A DNA stretch of 52,180 nucleotides from Prolixibacteraceae bacterium (GTDB lineage Bacteria > Bacteroidota > Bacteroidia > Bacteroidales > Prolixibacteraceae). Below are positions 27,163 to 35,720 of the stretch, piece by piece; positions within the stretch are counted from its first letter, which is position 1; each line of letters begins with the position of its first letter. The position numbers and the translations under genes are program-made. Below the pieces are notes generated by a model. That model was not told where the DNA came from. It worked only from the letters and a program-made list of their open reading frames with translations, and did no database searches. The stretch is taken from contig JAIBEY010000075.1 in the NCBI GenBank assembly GCA_019459525.1, positions 1 to 52,180 on the forward strand. The letters are read 5' to 3'.

Positions 27163-28317
27163 ATGGGTAATTTCTTTGATTTTATTATCGAACACTTAGC
27201 GCAATTCCTTCAGTTTACAGCTTTTGCGAACATGACCGTTGGCCACCTTATCATGATTTGCATAGGTTTGGCTTTTATCTATTTGGCCATTGCAAAAGAA
27301 TTTGAACCGATGTTGCTGATCCCTATCGGCTTCGGTATTTTGGTAGGAAATGTTGCTTTTGCCCCGGGTTATCAGATTGGTGTTTACGAATCTGGTAGCG
27401 TATTAAACTACCTCTATTTTGGAGTACTTCAGGGAATATATCCCCCACTGATCTTCCTCGGAATCGGTGCGATGACTGACTTTTCAGCCCTGATTTCGAA
27501 CCCAAAACTTATCCTGATTGGCGCAGCCGCACAGTTAGGTATTTTTGGCGCATACTGTCTGGCTCTGGCTCTTGGGTTTAGCCCAACAGAAGCCGGTGCA
27601 ATTGGTATTATTGGTGGTGCTGATGGCCCAACTGCCATTTTCTTATCATCGAAACTTGCTCCGGATTTAATGGGTGCTATTGCTATTGCAGCCTATTCAT
27701 ACATGGCACTGGTTCCGGTAATTCAGCCTCCGGTAATGAAGTTATTAACTACTCCTAAGGAACGTTTGATCCGTATGAAACCTCCACGTGCGGTTTCGAA
27801 GACTGAAAAAGTAATCTTTGCTATTGCAGGTATGTTGTTAACCACCTTTATCGTTCCCAGCGGTCTTCCGCTTTTGGGTATGCTTTTCTTCGGAAACCTG
27901 TTGAAAGAAAGCGGTGTAACCAAACGTTTAGCCGATACTGCCAAAGGCCCGATGATCGACATCGTAACTATTCTGATTGGTTTAACTGTAGGAGCTTCAA
28001 CGCAAGCAACTACTTTCCTGACCATGAAATCGATAGGTATCTTTGCCTTGGGCGCCGCGTCATTCGTAGTTGCAACCTTCGGTGGTGTAATGTTTGTAAA
28101 AATCATTAACCTGTTCCTGAAAGAAGGCAACAAGATGAATCCACTGATTGGTAATGCCGGAGTTTCGGCTGTACCCGACAGTGCCCGCGTTTCGCAGGTT
28201 GTAGGTTTGGAATACGATAAAACCAACCACTTGCTCATGCATGCCATGGGACCAAACGTAGCCGGAGTTATCGGTTCGGCAGTTGCCGCCGGTATCCTGC
28301 TTAGTTTCCTTGCTTAA
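27163..28317 (+). CDS. mmdB: Sodium-translocating decarboxylase beta subunit
   Basis: 384 residues, about ten hydrophobic segments. The OadB/MmdB signatures are clear: IGIIGGADGPTAIFLSSKLA and YSYMALVPVIQPP, which hold the residues known to bind sodium and the carboxybiotin proton. It decarboxylates carboxybiotin and exports sodium ions. It is the last gene of the operon, followed by a terminator. The NhaD-type antiporters elsewhere in the window could use or dissipate the resulting gradient. Confidence 0.96.
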   Translation: MGNFFDFIIEHLAQFLQFTAFANMTVGHLIMICIGLAFIYLAIAKEFEPMLLIPIGFGILVGNVAFAPGYQIGVYESGSVLNYLYFGVLQGIYPPLIFLGIGAMTDFSALISNPKLILIGAAAQLGIFGAYCLALALGFSPTEAGAIGIIGGADGPTAIFLSSKLAPDLMGAIAIAAYSYMALVPVIQPPVMKLLTTPKERLIRMKPPRAVSKTEKVIFAIAGMLLTTFIVPSGLPLLGMLFFGNLLKESGVTKRLADTAKGPMIDIVTILIGLTVGASTQATTFLTMKSIGIFALGAASFVVATFGGVMFVKIINLFLKEGNKMNPLIGNAGVSAVPDSARVSQVVGLEYDKTNHLLMHAMGPNVAGVIGSAVAAGILLSFLA

Positions 28318-28340
28318 GCATATTTATTCTATAAGCTTTG

Positions 28341-28375
28341 AAGAGGTTGTCAGTTTTGGCAACCTCTTTTTGTTT
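28341..28375 (+). terminator. Terminator of the mce-mmd operon
   Basis: AAGAGGTTG (28341-28349) pairs with CAACCTCTT (28360-28368), followed by TTTTGTTTT. A repeat element is inserted at the end of this T-tract. Confidence 0.88.
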
Positions 28376-28379
28376 TGAC

Positions 28380-28543
28380 AATTATCGGTTTATTGGTTAT
28401 GAATAGGGAAATGAGAAACAGACAAATTCCGGCTTTAGCCGAAATAATTAGATGTTTAGGCTAAAGCCGGAATACGGATTATTTATCTTTCAACGGCATA
28501 AATGCCGTTGTTATTCAAAGCAACCATATATCCGATAATTCCG
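28380..28543. repeat. MITE-like repeat, copy 1 (about 164 bp)
   Basis: It shares most of its sequence with copy 2 (28851-29036). It contains a perfect 14-bp inverted repeat (TTCCGGCTTTAGCC at 28427-28440 with 28459-28472) and the palindrome 28491-28510 (CAACGGCAT/ATGCCGTTG). The right end CCGATAATTCCG (28532-28543) matches the left end AATTATCGG (28380-28388) inverted. It is flanked by a 16-bp direct repeat TTTTGTTTTGACAATT (28368-28383 and 28544-28559). Confidence 0.7.
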
Positions 28544-28678
28544 TTTTGTTTTGACAATTGCCCGAAGTTGAAAACCTGGACTGGAGCAACAAACTTCTAT
28601 TATAATTTATTAACAAAACGACACAATTTCTTTAACATCATTTAAGAATTAATTTACCTGAATATCAATTCCGGAGCC

Positions 28679-28686
28679 TATCTTTG
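28679..28686 (+). promoter_or_regulatory. TAnnTTTG box of an orphan transcript
   Basis: TATCTTTG matches the Bacteroidota -7 consensus; CCTG lies 18 bp upstream in the place of TTTG. No gene follows on this strand before the next terminator, which points to a small RNA. Confidence 0.5.
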
Positions 28687-28691
28687 TAATA

Positions 28692-28776
28692 CATTTTTTT
28701 TCATAAGTTTAGGTTTAGTTAGGTTAGTTAGTTTAAGAGAGAAAAGGTAGGACAGAGGTTCTACCTTTTTGTTTTT
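28692..28776 (+). ncRNA. Candidate small RNA, about 85 nt
   Basis: It starts just after the TATCTTTG box and ends in an intrinsic terminator (AAGGTAG at 28744-28750 with CTACCTT at 28761-28767, then TTT-G-TTTTT). The body (28704-28735) is a series of GTTTAG/GTTAG-like repeats rich in G and T. It contains no convincing ORF, and the downstream gene is on the other strand, so it is not a leader. It lies between the two copies of the MITE-like repeat. Confidence 0.5.
28744..28776 (+). terminator. Terminator of the candidate small RNA
   Basis: A 7-bp stem (28744-28750 / 28761-28767), 10-nt loop and T-rich tail. Confidence 0.8.
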
Positions 28777-28850
28777 CTATTCAGCCCAAACCAAACTTCC
28801 ATAACCAACATCCGGGAGGATTCCAAACTCAATCAATCCATTTTTTTATT

Positions 28851-29036
28851 CGGAATTATCGGTTTATAGATTTTGAATAGCCCCGACCTTTAGTCTGGGG
28901 AAAATAAGAAACAGACAAATCCCGACTTTATCCGAAATAATTGAATGTTTAGGCTAAAGCCGAAATACGGATTATTCATCTTTCAACGGCATAAATGCCG
29001 TTGCTATTCAAATCAACCAGTTATCCGACAATTCCG
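28851..29036. repeat. MITE-like repeat, copy 2 (186 bp) with terminal inverted repeats and 8-bp target duplication
   Basis: The ends CGGAATTATCGG (28851-28862) and CCGACAATTCCG (29025-29036) are inverted repeats with one mismatch. TTTTTATT flanks both sides (28843-28850 and 29037-29044), as expected for a target-site duplication. Inside is the same palindrome as copy 1 (28984-29003), a degenerate form of its 14-bp repeat, and an extra hairpin CCCC...GGGG at about 28881-28900. The right duplication runs into the stop codon of the esterase gene. Confidence 0.75.
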
Positions 29037-29039
29037 TTT

Positions 29040-30677
29040 TTATTTAACCAGCGTAACCGGAAATTCCTTTTTACTCCAGGCATCAAACATATTGTGCGTC
29101 AATACATTCAACTGTCGCTTATCCGAATTGCGTATCCAGATTATGGTCGCATCTGTTGGATTGGCATTTGCTTTTACTCCCCCATCGGCTGTAATCTCAA
29201 CCGGGGTTCCGTTGGTTACTTCGTAATATATTGATTTTAAAGCAGAATTTTCCGAAACCGTGAGCTGGCTGGGTGGCAAAATCACATCCGGAGCAGTTTC
29301 TTCATAAAAAAACTTCGACACCTGATAGGTTATCGTGTCCATGTAATGGTTAAGTGTATTAAACGTTTCGAGCTCAGGTTCGTGCCCCAAACCGTCCAAA
29401 GCAACTAAGCGGGTTCTGTTTCCAAGAATTTTTATCCGGTCGTGAACAGATTTTGAACCATACATTTTATCCATAATCAGGCGGTTTACCATCAGCGAGT
29501 TCCGAAACGGATAATCATTTTCGAAAGGTACCACATCGTCGGCTGTACCGTGAATCGACAAAACAGAAATTTTCTCATCGGCATCCACAATATTCAAGTC
29601 GGCAACCGCGCCCCACATATTGGCAACAGCTTTAATATCGAATGTTTCGGTGTATTTATTTCCTGACTCTTCAATACGGCTAATCAGGCCTTCCTTGCTG
29701 GCTTCCAGAATCCGGACCGGCCGTTCATCATTATCCATAAAGGCCACATTGAGCGAGGCAACCCCTCCGGCGCTTGTTCCACCAACATATACCTGATCGG
29801 GGTTAATTCCCAGTCCTTTGGCATTGTGAGACAAAAAACGCAAGGCTGCATGAGCATCCTGCACGGCCCGGTATGCACTCAACTCAATATCGCTGGGTGT
29901 TAGCTTAAACCCAAGACGATAATCGATAGAAGCGACTAAATAGCCACGTTTGGCAAGCGATGTGGCCAACGATTGTTCACAGGCCGACTCTTTACTCCCG
30001 ATATAAAACGCACCGCCATGAATAAGCATAACCAGGGGCCTGTTTTTAAAACCATCCTGTTTCGGACAATAAACATCCAGTTTCAGATCCAGCAATTCCG
30101 GATCTTTAAACGATTTGACCAATCCTTTGCTCAGCGTAGTAATATAGGGATCGTCGGAATACGGAGAACGAGTCCACAGACCTTTTGCTTTCCCATATAC
30201 GAGGTCACTCTTAACTTCAACAGAGCTGAAGACTTCTTTCTGATACCTTTCTGACGGAGTAACCAAGATCGGTTTTCTTCCGGTAAAACTTAAACTTGCT
30301 TTGGGTCTCCAAAAGAAAAATCGTTTCCGTTTGTTCATAAGGGTTAATGTTCCATTCATACCCTCCGGGTTAATTTTCGACGATTTGAGTGGCCCAACAA
30401 ATAAATCGGACTGAAAAAACGGCTTCCCTTCAGAAACATTCAGCGAGAACACATGGCTCTCCTCAACGGCTTTCCCACGGTTAAGCACAAAATAGCCTTT
30501 GAGCATTTCGGGAGTGGCACTTTCTACAACAAGAATGATTTGGTCTTCACCAACTGTTCCGTCGTAGGTACCCTTTTCGGGCAAATTAGTTTGAGCAAAT
30601 ACGGTTGATCCGACAGAAAAGAATAACAACAAGAGTGACTTTAAAACTAGGTGGTTGAATGTTTTTTCAAGTTTCAT
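29040..30677 (-). CDS. Secreted alpha/beta-hydrolase (carboxylesterase-like)
   Basis: 545 residues with a signal peptide (cleavage near VFAQTN). Residues ~25-140 form an N-terminal beta-rich domain of unknown role. The hydrolase follows: oxyanion motif IHGGAFYIG, nucleophile elbow GGTSAGG (Ser), an Asp in HGTADDVVPF and the His in GLGHEPE. Together this is a complete catalytic triad of the hormone-sensitive-lipase/feruloyl-esterase type. It probably removes acyl groups from carbohydrates or lipids outside the cytoplasm. The last ~50 residues look like a separate beta domain. The stop codon lies in the target duplication of repeat copy 2. Confidence 0.85.
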   Translation of the reverse strand: MKLEKTFNHLVLKSLLLLFFSVGSTVFAQTNLPEKGTYDGTVGEDQIILVVESATPEMLKGYFVLNRGKAVEESHVFSLNVSEGKPFFQSDLFVGPLKSSKINPEGMNGTLTLMNKRKRFFFWRPKASLSFTGRKPILVTPSERYQKEVFSSVEVKSDLVYGKAKGLWTRSPYSDDPYITTLSKGLVKSFKDPELLDLKLDVYCPKQDGFKNRPLVMLIHGGAFYIGSKESACEQSLATSLAKRGYLVASIDYRLGFKLTPSDIELSAYRAVQDAHAALRFLSHNAKGLGINPDQVYVGGTSAGGVASLNVAFMDNDERPVRILEASKEGLISRIEESGNKYTETFDIKAVANMWGAVADLNIVDADEKISVLSIHGTADDVVPFENDYPFRNSLMVNRLIMDKMYGSKSVHDRIKILGNRTRLVALDGLGHEPELETFNTLNHYMDTITYQVSKFFYEETAPDVILPPSQLTVSENSALKSIYYEVTNGTPVEITADGGVKANANPTDATIIWIRNSDKRQLNVLTHNMFDAWSKKEFPVTLVK

Positions 30678-30900
30678 TTTATCCGGAAATTTTTAACTAC
30701 AAACGCATGTACTGTTCTTAAATGTATATCGCAATGATTATAAATTATCCGCAACACATCGTATCGAAATGCCGCAACTGCAAAGTTAAATTCTAATTTC
30801 AAAATAATCGGGTAAATCCCTGATTTCAAAATTTCTTTTTAACTTCCGCAGTTCAAAATCAAAGTAGTTCCCAAGTTAAACCAATTCAAATAATCGGACC

Positions 30901-32199
30901 ATGACACTTGGACAAATTATCCCACTTGTTTTCGGGATCAGGCCCGAATTTATACTTTTCGCCCTTACCCTGCTTGGCGTCGCCCTGTTCCATCGTTATA
31001 CCCTTTGGGTAGCATTAATCGGACTCGCCTCAATTCTTATTTTTAAGTTTATAGCCATTCCTGATTTTAACCTGTCGGAACATCTGTTTGGACACGTTGA
31101 TTTTGCCGACCAGATTCTGAATAAAGAAATGCGGGTAGGCGAATGGAGCGTTCTGCTTAACTTATTGGGGCTTCTGATCGGATTCGCCATTTTATCGCGA
31201 CACTTCGAAGAGTCGAAAATACCGGAATATTTACCCGATTTGCTGCCGAACGACTGGAAAGGCCCATTGGTACTGCTCATTGCGGTATTTGTACTGTCGT
31301 CGTTTCTCGATAATATTGCCGCGGCATTGATTGGTGGCACCATCGCGATGGTTGTTTTCAAACGAAAAGTGCACATGGGTTATATTGCCGCAATTGTTGC
31401 TGCCAGCAATGCGGGTGGTTCGGGCAGCGTTATTGGCGATACAACAACAACACTCATGTGGATTGAAGGCGTTAATCCGTTTAACGTTCTTCATGCATAC
31501 ATTGCGGCATTTACCGCGCTGGCTTTCTTTTCAGTTTTTGCCTCCTTTCAGCAAGACAACTATCAACGGATACAAAAAGACGCCAAATCGGATGTGCGAA
31601 TTGACTGGGTGCGTCTCGGCGTTGTGGCAATGATCTTGTTACTGACGATTGCAACCAATGTGTTTTTTGATTTTCCGGCGCTTGGCGTTTGGGTGGCTAT
31701 CCTCATTGGTGCTTTCATCCGCAAAACAGATTGGGATGAAGCCAAACATTCCATAAGCGGGGCCCTTTTCCTGGTAGCTTTGGTTACCTGTGCTTCGTTA
31801 ATGCCAGTCAACGAATTACCTGCTGCATCCTGGCAAACGGCGTTCTCTTTGGGCTTCGTTTCATCGGTATTCGATAATATTCCGCTGACAAAACTTGCCC
31901 TCGAACAAAACGGTTACGATTGGGGCATGTTAGCCTATGCCGTCGGTTTTGGCGGATCAATGATTTGGTTTGGCTCGTCAGCCGGTGTTGCTATTTCAAA
32001 CAAGTTTCACGAAGCCCGCTCCGTGATAAACTGGCTCAAGTCCGGATGGCATATTGCTGTAGCTTATGTAATTGGCTTTCTGGTATTGCTATCATTATGG
32101 GGCTGGGAACCTGAGATCATTGAAAAAAAGGACAATTCCGGGCACAAGGGGCAACATTCCGAACAAACAACACCTGTACAGGAGACCCCGCACGAGTAG
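30901..32199 (+). CDS. NhaD/citrate-transporter-like ion transporter
   Basis: 432 residues, about 11 hydrophobic segments, of the ion transporter superfamily. SFLDNIAAALIGGTIAM, SNAGGSGSVIGDTTTTLMW and SSVFDNIPLTKLAL parallel the Asp-Asn and GD-TTT motifs of NhaD at 8972-10411, so sodium:proton exchange is the best guess; an anion substrate is possible. It is shorter than NhaD and begins with MTLGQIIPLVFGIRPEF. The cytoplasmic tail is charged. It is divergent from the esterase gene; ThuA follows after 132 bp. Confidence 0.8.
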   Translation: MTLGQIIPLVFGIRPEFILFALTLLGVALFHRYTLWVALIGLASILIFKFIAIPDFNLSEHLFGHVDFADQILNKEMRVGEWSVLLNLLGLLIGFAILSRHFEESKIPEYLPDLLPNDWKGPLVLLIAVFVLSSFLDNIAAALIGGTIAMVVFKRKVHMGYIAAIVAASNAGGSGSVIGDTTTTLMWIEGVNPFNVLHAYIAAFTALAFFSVFASFQQDNYQRIQKDAKSDVRIDWVRLGVVAMILLLTIATNVFFDFPALGVWVAILIGAFIRKTDWDEAKHSISGALFLVALVTCASLMPVNELPAASWQTAFSLGFVSSVFDNIPLTKLALEQNGYDWGMLAYAVGFGGSMIWFGSSAGVAISNKFHEARSVINWLKSGWHIAVAYVIGFLVLLSLWGWEPEIIEKKDNSGHKGQHSEQTTPVQETPHE

Positions 32200-32331
32200 T
32201 CGGATTACTTTATAACTTTTTACGGAATCAACCGATGAAGCTTTCAGCACATCAAAATGGAACACCGTAAAACCTACTTTTCTGAACGAAAATGAGTAAC
32301 CTTGTAAACCAATAAACTTAAAAATTAAACC

Positions 32332-33081
32332 ATGCAAAAATTGACTTCAATGATTTGCCTGTTCCTGATTCTTGCTTTTTCAGGACTGGCTCAAGACAAA
32401 AAAATCAATGTACTCGTATTTTCCAAAACATCTGGATTTCGCCACAACTCCATTTCCTCGGGGTTAAAAACCTTGAGTGATTTGGCACAAGAGCGGAAAT
32501 GGATTTTGACAGCCACCGAAAATTCGGAACTATTTACTCCCGACTTTCTGAAAACCTTTGATGTAGTTGTATTTCTGAATCCAACCATGGATGTACTGAA
32601 CGAACAACAGCAAAAGGCTTTTGAAGCATTTATGAATACAGGGAAAGGGTTTGTAGGTATTCATGCCGCAGCCGATTGTGAATACGACTGGGCCTGGTAT
32701 GGACAACTTAACGGCGCCTTTTTCAAAACCCATCCAAGGGGTCAGGTTGGCACTGTTATTTTCGAAAATACCGACCACCCAAGTATGGCACCGTTTAAAG
32801 GAATGGAAACTTACCGCACGTTTGACGAATGGTACACTTTTAAAGAAAATCCGCGTGCCAAAGTAAAGGTTCTTGCCCGTTTGGACGAAACTTCGCTGGA
32901 TGCGGAAACCTTGAAAGACGACAAATGGAAGATGGGCGACCATCCGCTAATTTGGTATCAGGAACTGGGCCAAACCCGCTCCTATTATACCGTATTTGGC
33001 CATACCCACGAGGCATTTCAGGACCCAAAAGTAAAAGAACACCTCGGCTGCGCCATCGACTGGGTAGCAAAAAGAAATTAA
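32332..33081 (+). CDS. Secreted ThuA-like domain protein
   Basis: 249 residues with a signal peptide (cleavage near SGLAQD). The rest is one ThuA domain, a glutamine-amidotransferase-like fold: VLVFSKTSGFRHNSI, GKGFVGIHAAADCEYDW, and the C-terminal WYQELGQTRSYYTVFGHTHEAF. ThuA proteins accompany trehalose and disaccharide use in rhizobia and are abundant among Bacteroidota secreted glycan-handling proteins (some convert 3-keto-glucosides). The substrate here is unknown. Confidence 0.87.
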   Translation: MQKLTSMICLFLILAFSGLAQDKKINVLVFSKTSGFRHNSISSGLKTLSDLAQERKWILTATENSELFTPDFLKTFDVVVFLNPTMDVLNEQQQKAFEAFMNTGKGFVGIHAAADCEYDWAWYGQLNGAFFKTHPRGQVGTVIFENTDHPSMAPFKGMETYRTFDEWYTFKENPRAKVKVLARLDETSLDAETLKDDKWKMGDHPLIWYQELGQTRSYYTVFGHTHEAFQDPKVKEHLGCAIDWVAKRN

Positions 33082-33108
33082 ACCAAAGTATAGTCAGGCT
33101 AATAAAAC

Positions 33109-33147
33109 ACAAAAGAGGCTGCTGCACCATGCAACAGCCTCTTTTGT
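33109..33147. terminator. Bidirectional terminator between thuA-like and subtilase genes
   Basis: A 13-bp perfect stem (33109-33121 with 33135-33147), extendable by CTGCA/TGCAA, containing AAAA and TTTT runs usable in both directions. Confidence 0.85.
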
Positions 33148-33167
33148 ATTTTACACCATTATGGCGA

Positions 33168-34334
33168 TTAATGAACTGCAATCACATCCGCATTCCCGTC
33201 AGGATCGCCGGAAACAGTACCTCCGTTCCGTATTGCTCCAAGTAACAACAGACCGGCAACATGCGGGGTAGCCATTGAAGTTCCGGAAAGGGTTGCATAC
33301 CCGCCACCTTTATAAGTAGAATAAACCGAAGATCCGGGAGCACAATAATCAACCGGAGGATTTCCATAGTTCGAATAGGAAGCCCATTTATCGCCTGTAC
33401 CCATGGCCGAGATCGTGTAGATATTGGCACCATTAACCCGTGCAGGAGAATGATTATTAGCATTATCTGACTCATTTCCGGCAGCCAAAGCAAATTTAAC
33501 TTTAGCTGACGCATTTAATACAGCATTATCCAGCGTAGCAGAAACCCCACCACCAAGACTCATATTTGCCACATCAGCCAAAGAAGCAACACTAGCCACA
33601 TAATCAACTCCGGCAATTACTCCGGAAGTTGAGCCACTACCTCTGCGATCCAGCACCCTTACTGAAACGACAGTTGCTCCTGCAGCAACGCCAACAACTC
33701 CAATGGAATTATTTTTAGCCGCAATCGTGCCGGCAACATGCGTACCGTGCCCATTCTGATCATCCGGTGTACTCGTTCCTCCCAGGAAAGTTCTCGACCT
33801 GGCCACATCAACCGTAAGATCCGGATGATCCAAATCGATTCCGCTATCAATAATCCAGGCTGTTTTACCAATTCCACTTATCCCTCCGTTCACCCGGGTA
33901 ATGCCCCACGGAATACTTTGCGCAACCGGTTGCGGTGCTGGTTTTCCTGTAGCATTAATCGGCGACAGTACTATGATCTGATCAGCCTCAACGTATTTTA
34001 CATCAACATCATCACCCAGTTTCTTAGCTTGTCCGGGAGCCATTTTCACAGCAAATCCCTGCAAAACAGTCTGGTAAACTTCTTCTATTTCACCGGCAAC
34101 GTCATACTTCTTCAGCAATCCAAAAGCTTTCTCTTTCACTTTGACATTACGGGTTTGTAGATCTGCACGGGCAATACCAGCATCATCTTTTAGTACAACA
34201 ATGTACTTACCTGCCATGGAGGCACTTTTTAAACTTAATGATTCTTCATCGGCCGCATTAAATGTCTCATTCTGAGAACACCCACCGATGAGTAAAATCA
34301 GAATAACTGCTGCGAATACGTTAATTTTTTTCAT
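33168..34334 (-). CDS. S8 family serine protease (subtilase) lipoprotein with inhibitor I9 prodomain
   Basis: 388 residues. The lipobox LIGGC places the lipidated Cys at 19. Residues ~43-122 are an I9 inhibitor propeptide (KYIVVLKDDAG...VKYVEADQ). The peptidase (~140-388) is proteinase K-like, with catalytic D163 (WIIDSGID), H196 (NGHGTHVAG), oxyanion N287 (AAGNESD) and S353 (GTSMATPHVAG). It would be a surface- or periplasm-anchored general protease that self-processes. Monocistronic. Confidence 0.94.
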   Translation of the reverse strand: MKKINVFAAVILILLIGGCSQNETFNAADEESLSLKSASMAGKYIVVLKDDAGIARADLQTRNVKVKEKAFGLLKKYDVAGEIEEVYQTVLQGFAVKMAPGQAKKLGDDVDVKYVEADQIIVLSPINATGKPAPQPVAQSIPWGITRVNGGISGIGKTAWIIDSGIDLDHPDLTVDVARSRTFLGGTSTPDDQNGHGTHVAGTIAAKNNSIGVVGVAAGATVVSVRVLDRRGSGSTSGVIAGVDYVASVASLADVANMSLGGGVSATLDNAVLNASAKVKFALAAGNESDNANNHSPARVNGANIYTISAMGTGDKWASYSNYGNPPVDYCAPGSSVYSTYKGGGYATLSGTSMATPHVAGLLLLGAIRNGGTVSGDPDGNADVIAVH

Positions 34335-34600
34335 TTGCGTTCGTTTTAAGAATTTGGTCTAAATGCAAAACACCAACTGTATGAAAAGGTTTGATTAAAG
34401 ATACAGAAATTGATCTCAACAAAAAACCGGGATATCGACTTCACAGGATAAATTCATTACCCTCCTGAAAAAATAACCGGGTCAATCATGATTTCCAAAG
34501 AAATTCAATCTGCCGGCAGCTTCATTAGTTAAAATCGATTTGGTAATATGTCCGCTACCTCAACATTACTATCTTAGTGCACTTAATTATTGAGCAGAAA

Positions 34601-35482
34601 ATGAACCGGACAAACGAAAAAATACAGCGGGAAATCACTCCATTATTGCAGGGTGATTGCCTTTTGGTGTTCGATCGGTTAAAAAGTAAGTTCGATTTTC
34701 CGGTACACTTTCATCCTGAATATGAGTTAAATTTCATTCAACATGCTGCGAATGCGGAGCGAATTGTGGGCGATCATAAAAGTCTGATCGGCGAAATTGA
34801 ACTCGTACTGGTAGGGCCAAACGTTTATCATGGCTGGAACAACGGGCAATGCCAAAGCGAACAGATTCACGAGATAACTGTACAATTTCACCGCGACCTG
34901 ATTCACGAAAACCTGCTTGCCCGAAACATGATGAAACCGATCAGGGATATGCTCGCAAATGCGTCACTCGGAATTTTATTTTCAGAAGATACGGCAGAGC
35001 AAATTTCGGGTCGGCTGGAGCGCCTTTCGCAAAAAAACGGAATCGATGCTTTTGTCGAGTTGATCTCGGTGTTGCATATGCTTTCGGTTTCCGAAAATCA
35101 AAAATTATTGTGTTCGGGCGCATTTACAACCTCTTATTTTTCCAACAGCGACCGGATCAAAAAAGTGTGCGAATTTATCGAGCAGAATTACCAGGAAAAG
35201 ATCAGGATAAAAGAGGTTGCCACATCACTGAATGTAACCGAAACGACCCTTTCGCGCCTGATGAAACAGCGAACAGGACGATCGTTTGTTGACTTTGTGA
35301 ACGACTACCGGATCGGAATTGCTTCGCGATGGCTTACCGAAACCAATCAAACCATTGCCGAAATAGCTTTCAGTTGCGGATTCTACAACATCTCGAATTT
35401 TAACCGGACCTTCAGGAAAAGTAAAGGTTGCACTCCGGGAATATACCGCGAAAATTTTTCGGGAATAAAACGGGTAAGCTAA
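34601..35482 (+). CDS. AraC family transcriptional regulator with cupin sensor domain
   Basis: 293 residues from ATG 34601; a GTG at 34577 would add eight. The N-terminal cupin (~20-130) shows FPVHFHPEYELNFI and GPNVYHGW, usual for carbohydrate-sensing AraC proteins. The two C-terminal helix-turn-helix motifs include IRIKEVATSLNVTETTLSRLMK and IAEIAFSCGFYNISNFNRTFRK. It most likely activates a sugar-use gene set, not identifiable here. Its stop overlaps the stop of the convergent BFD gene by 4 bp. Confidence 0.92.
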   Translation: MNRTNEKIQREITPLLQGDCLLVFDRLKSKFDFPVHFHPEYELNFIQHAANAERIVGDHKSLIGEIELVLVGPNVYHGWNNGQCQSEQIHEITVQFHRDLIHENLLARNMMKPIRDMLANASLGILFSEDTAEQISGRLERLSQKNGIDAFVELISVLHMLSVSENQKLLCSGAFTTSYFSNSDRIKKVCEFIEQNYQEKIRIKEVATSLNVTETTLSRLMKQRTGRSFVDFVNDYRIGIASRWLTETNQTIAEIAFSCGFYNISNFNRTFRKSKGCTPGIYRENFSGIKRVS

Positions 35483-35694
35483 TTTTGGAAGTCAATCCGC
35501 TGTTGCGGATCTTCAGGCAACTTGGCCAGGTATTCTTCAACCAGGCTGTCAATAACCACCAGGCATCTTCCGCAACTTGTTCCGGCACGGGTAATATGCT
35601 GAATATCGCGGGTCGATCGTGCTCCTTTTTTAAGTGCCGATGAAATTTCGTTTTCGGTGACCATATTACAGATACAAACCAAACTTCTGCTCAT
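35479..35694 (-). CDS. BFD-like [2Fe-2S] protein
   Basis: 71 residues. The cysteine pattern C-x-C near the N-terminus (VCICNMVTE) and C-x2-C (SCGRC) defines the Fer2_BFD fold found in bacterioferritin-associated ferredoxin and in NifU/NirB. It probably delivers electrons or an iron-sulfur cluster; the partner is unknown. It lies 26 bp downstream of the HD-domain gene and probably shares its transcript. Confidence 0.88.
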   Translation of the reverse strand: MSRSLVCICNMVTENEISSALKKGARSTRDIQHITRAGTSCGRCLVVIDSLVEEYLAKLPEDPQQRIDFQN

Positions 35695-35720
35695 ACTAAA
35701 ATCTGCTGATCGTGCGACTT

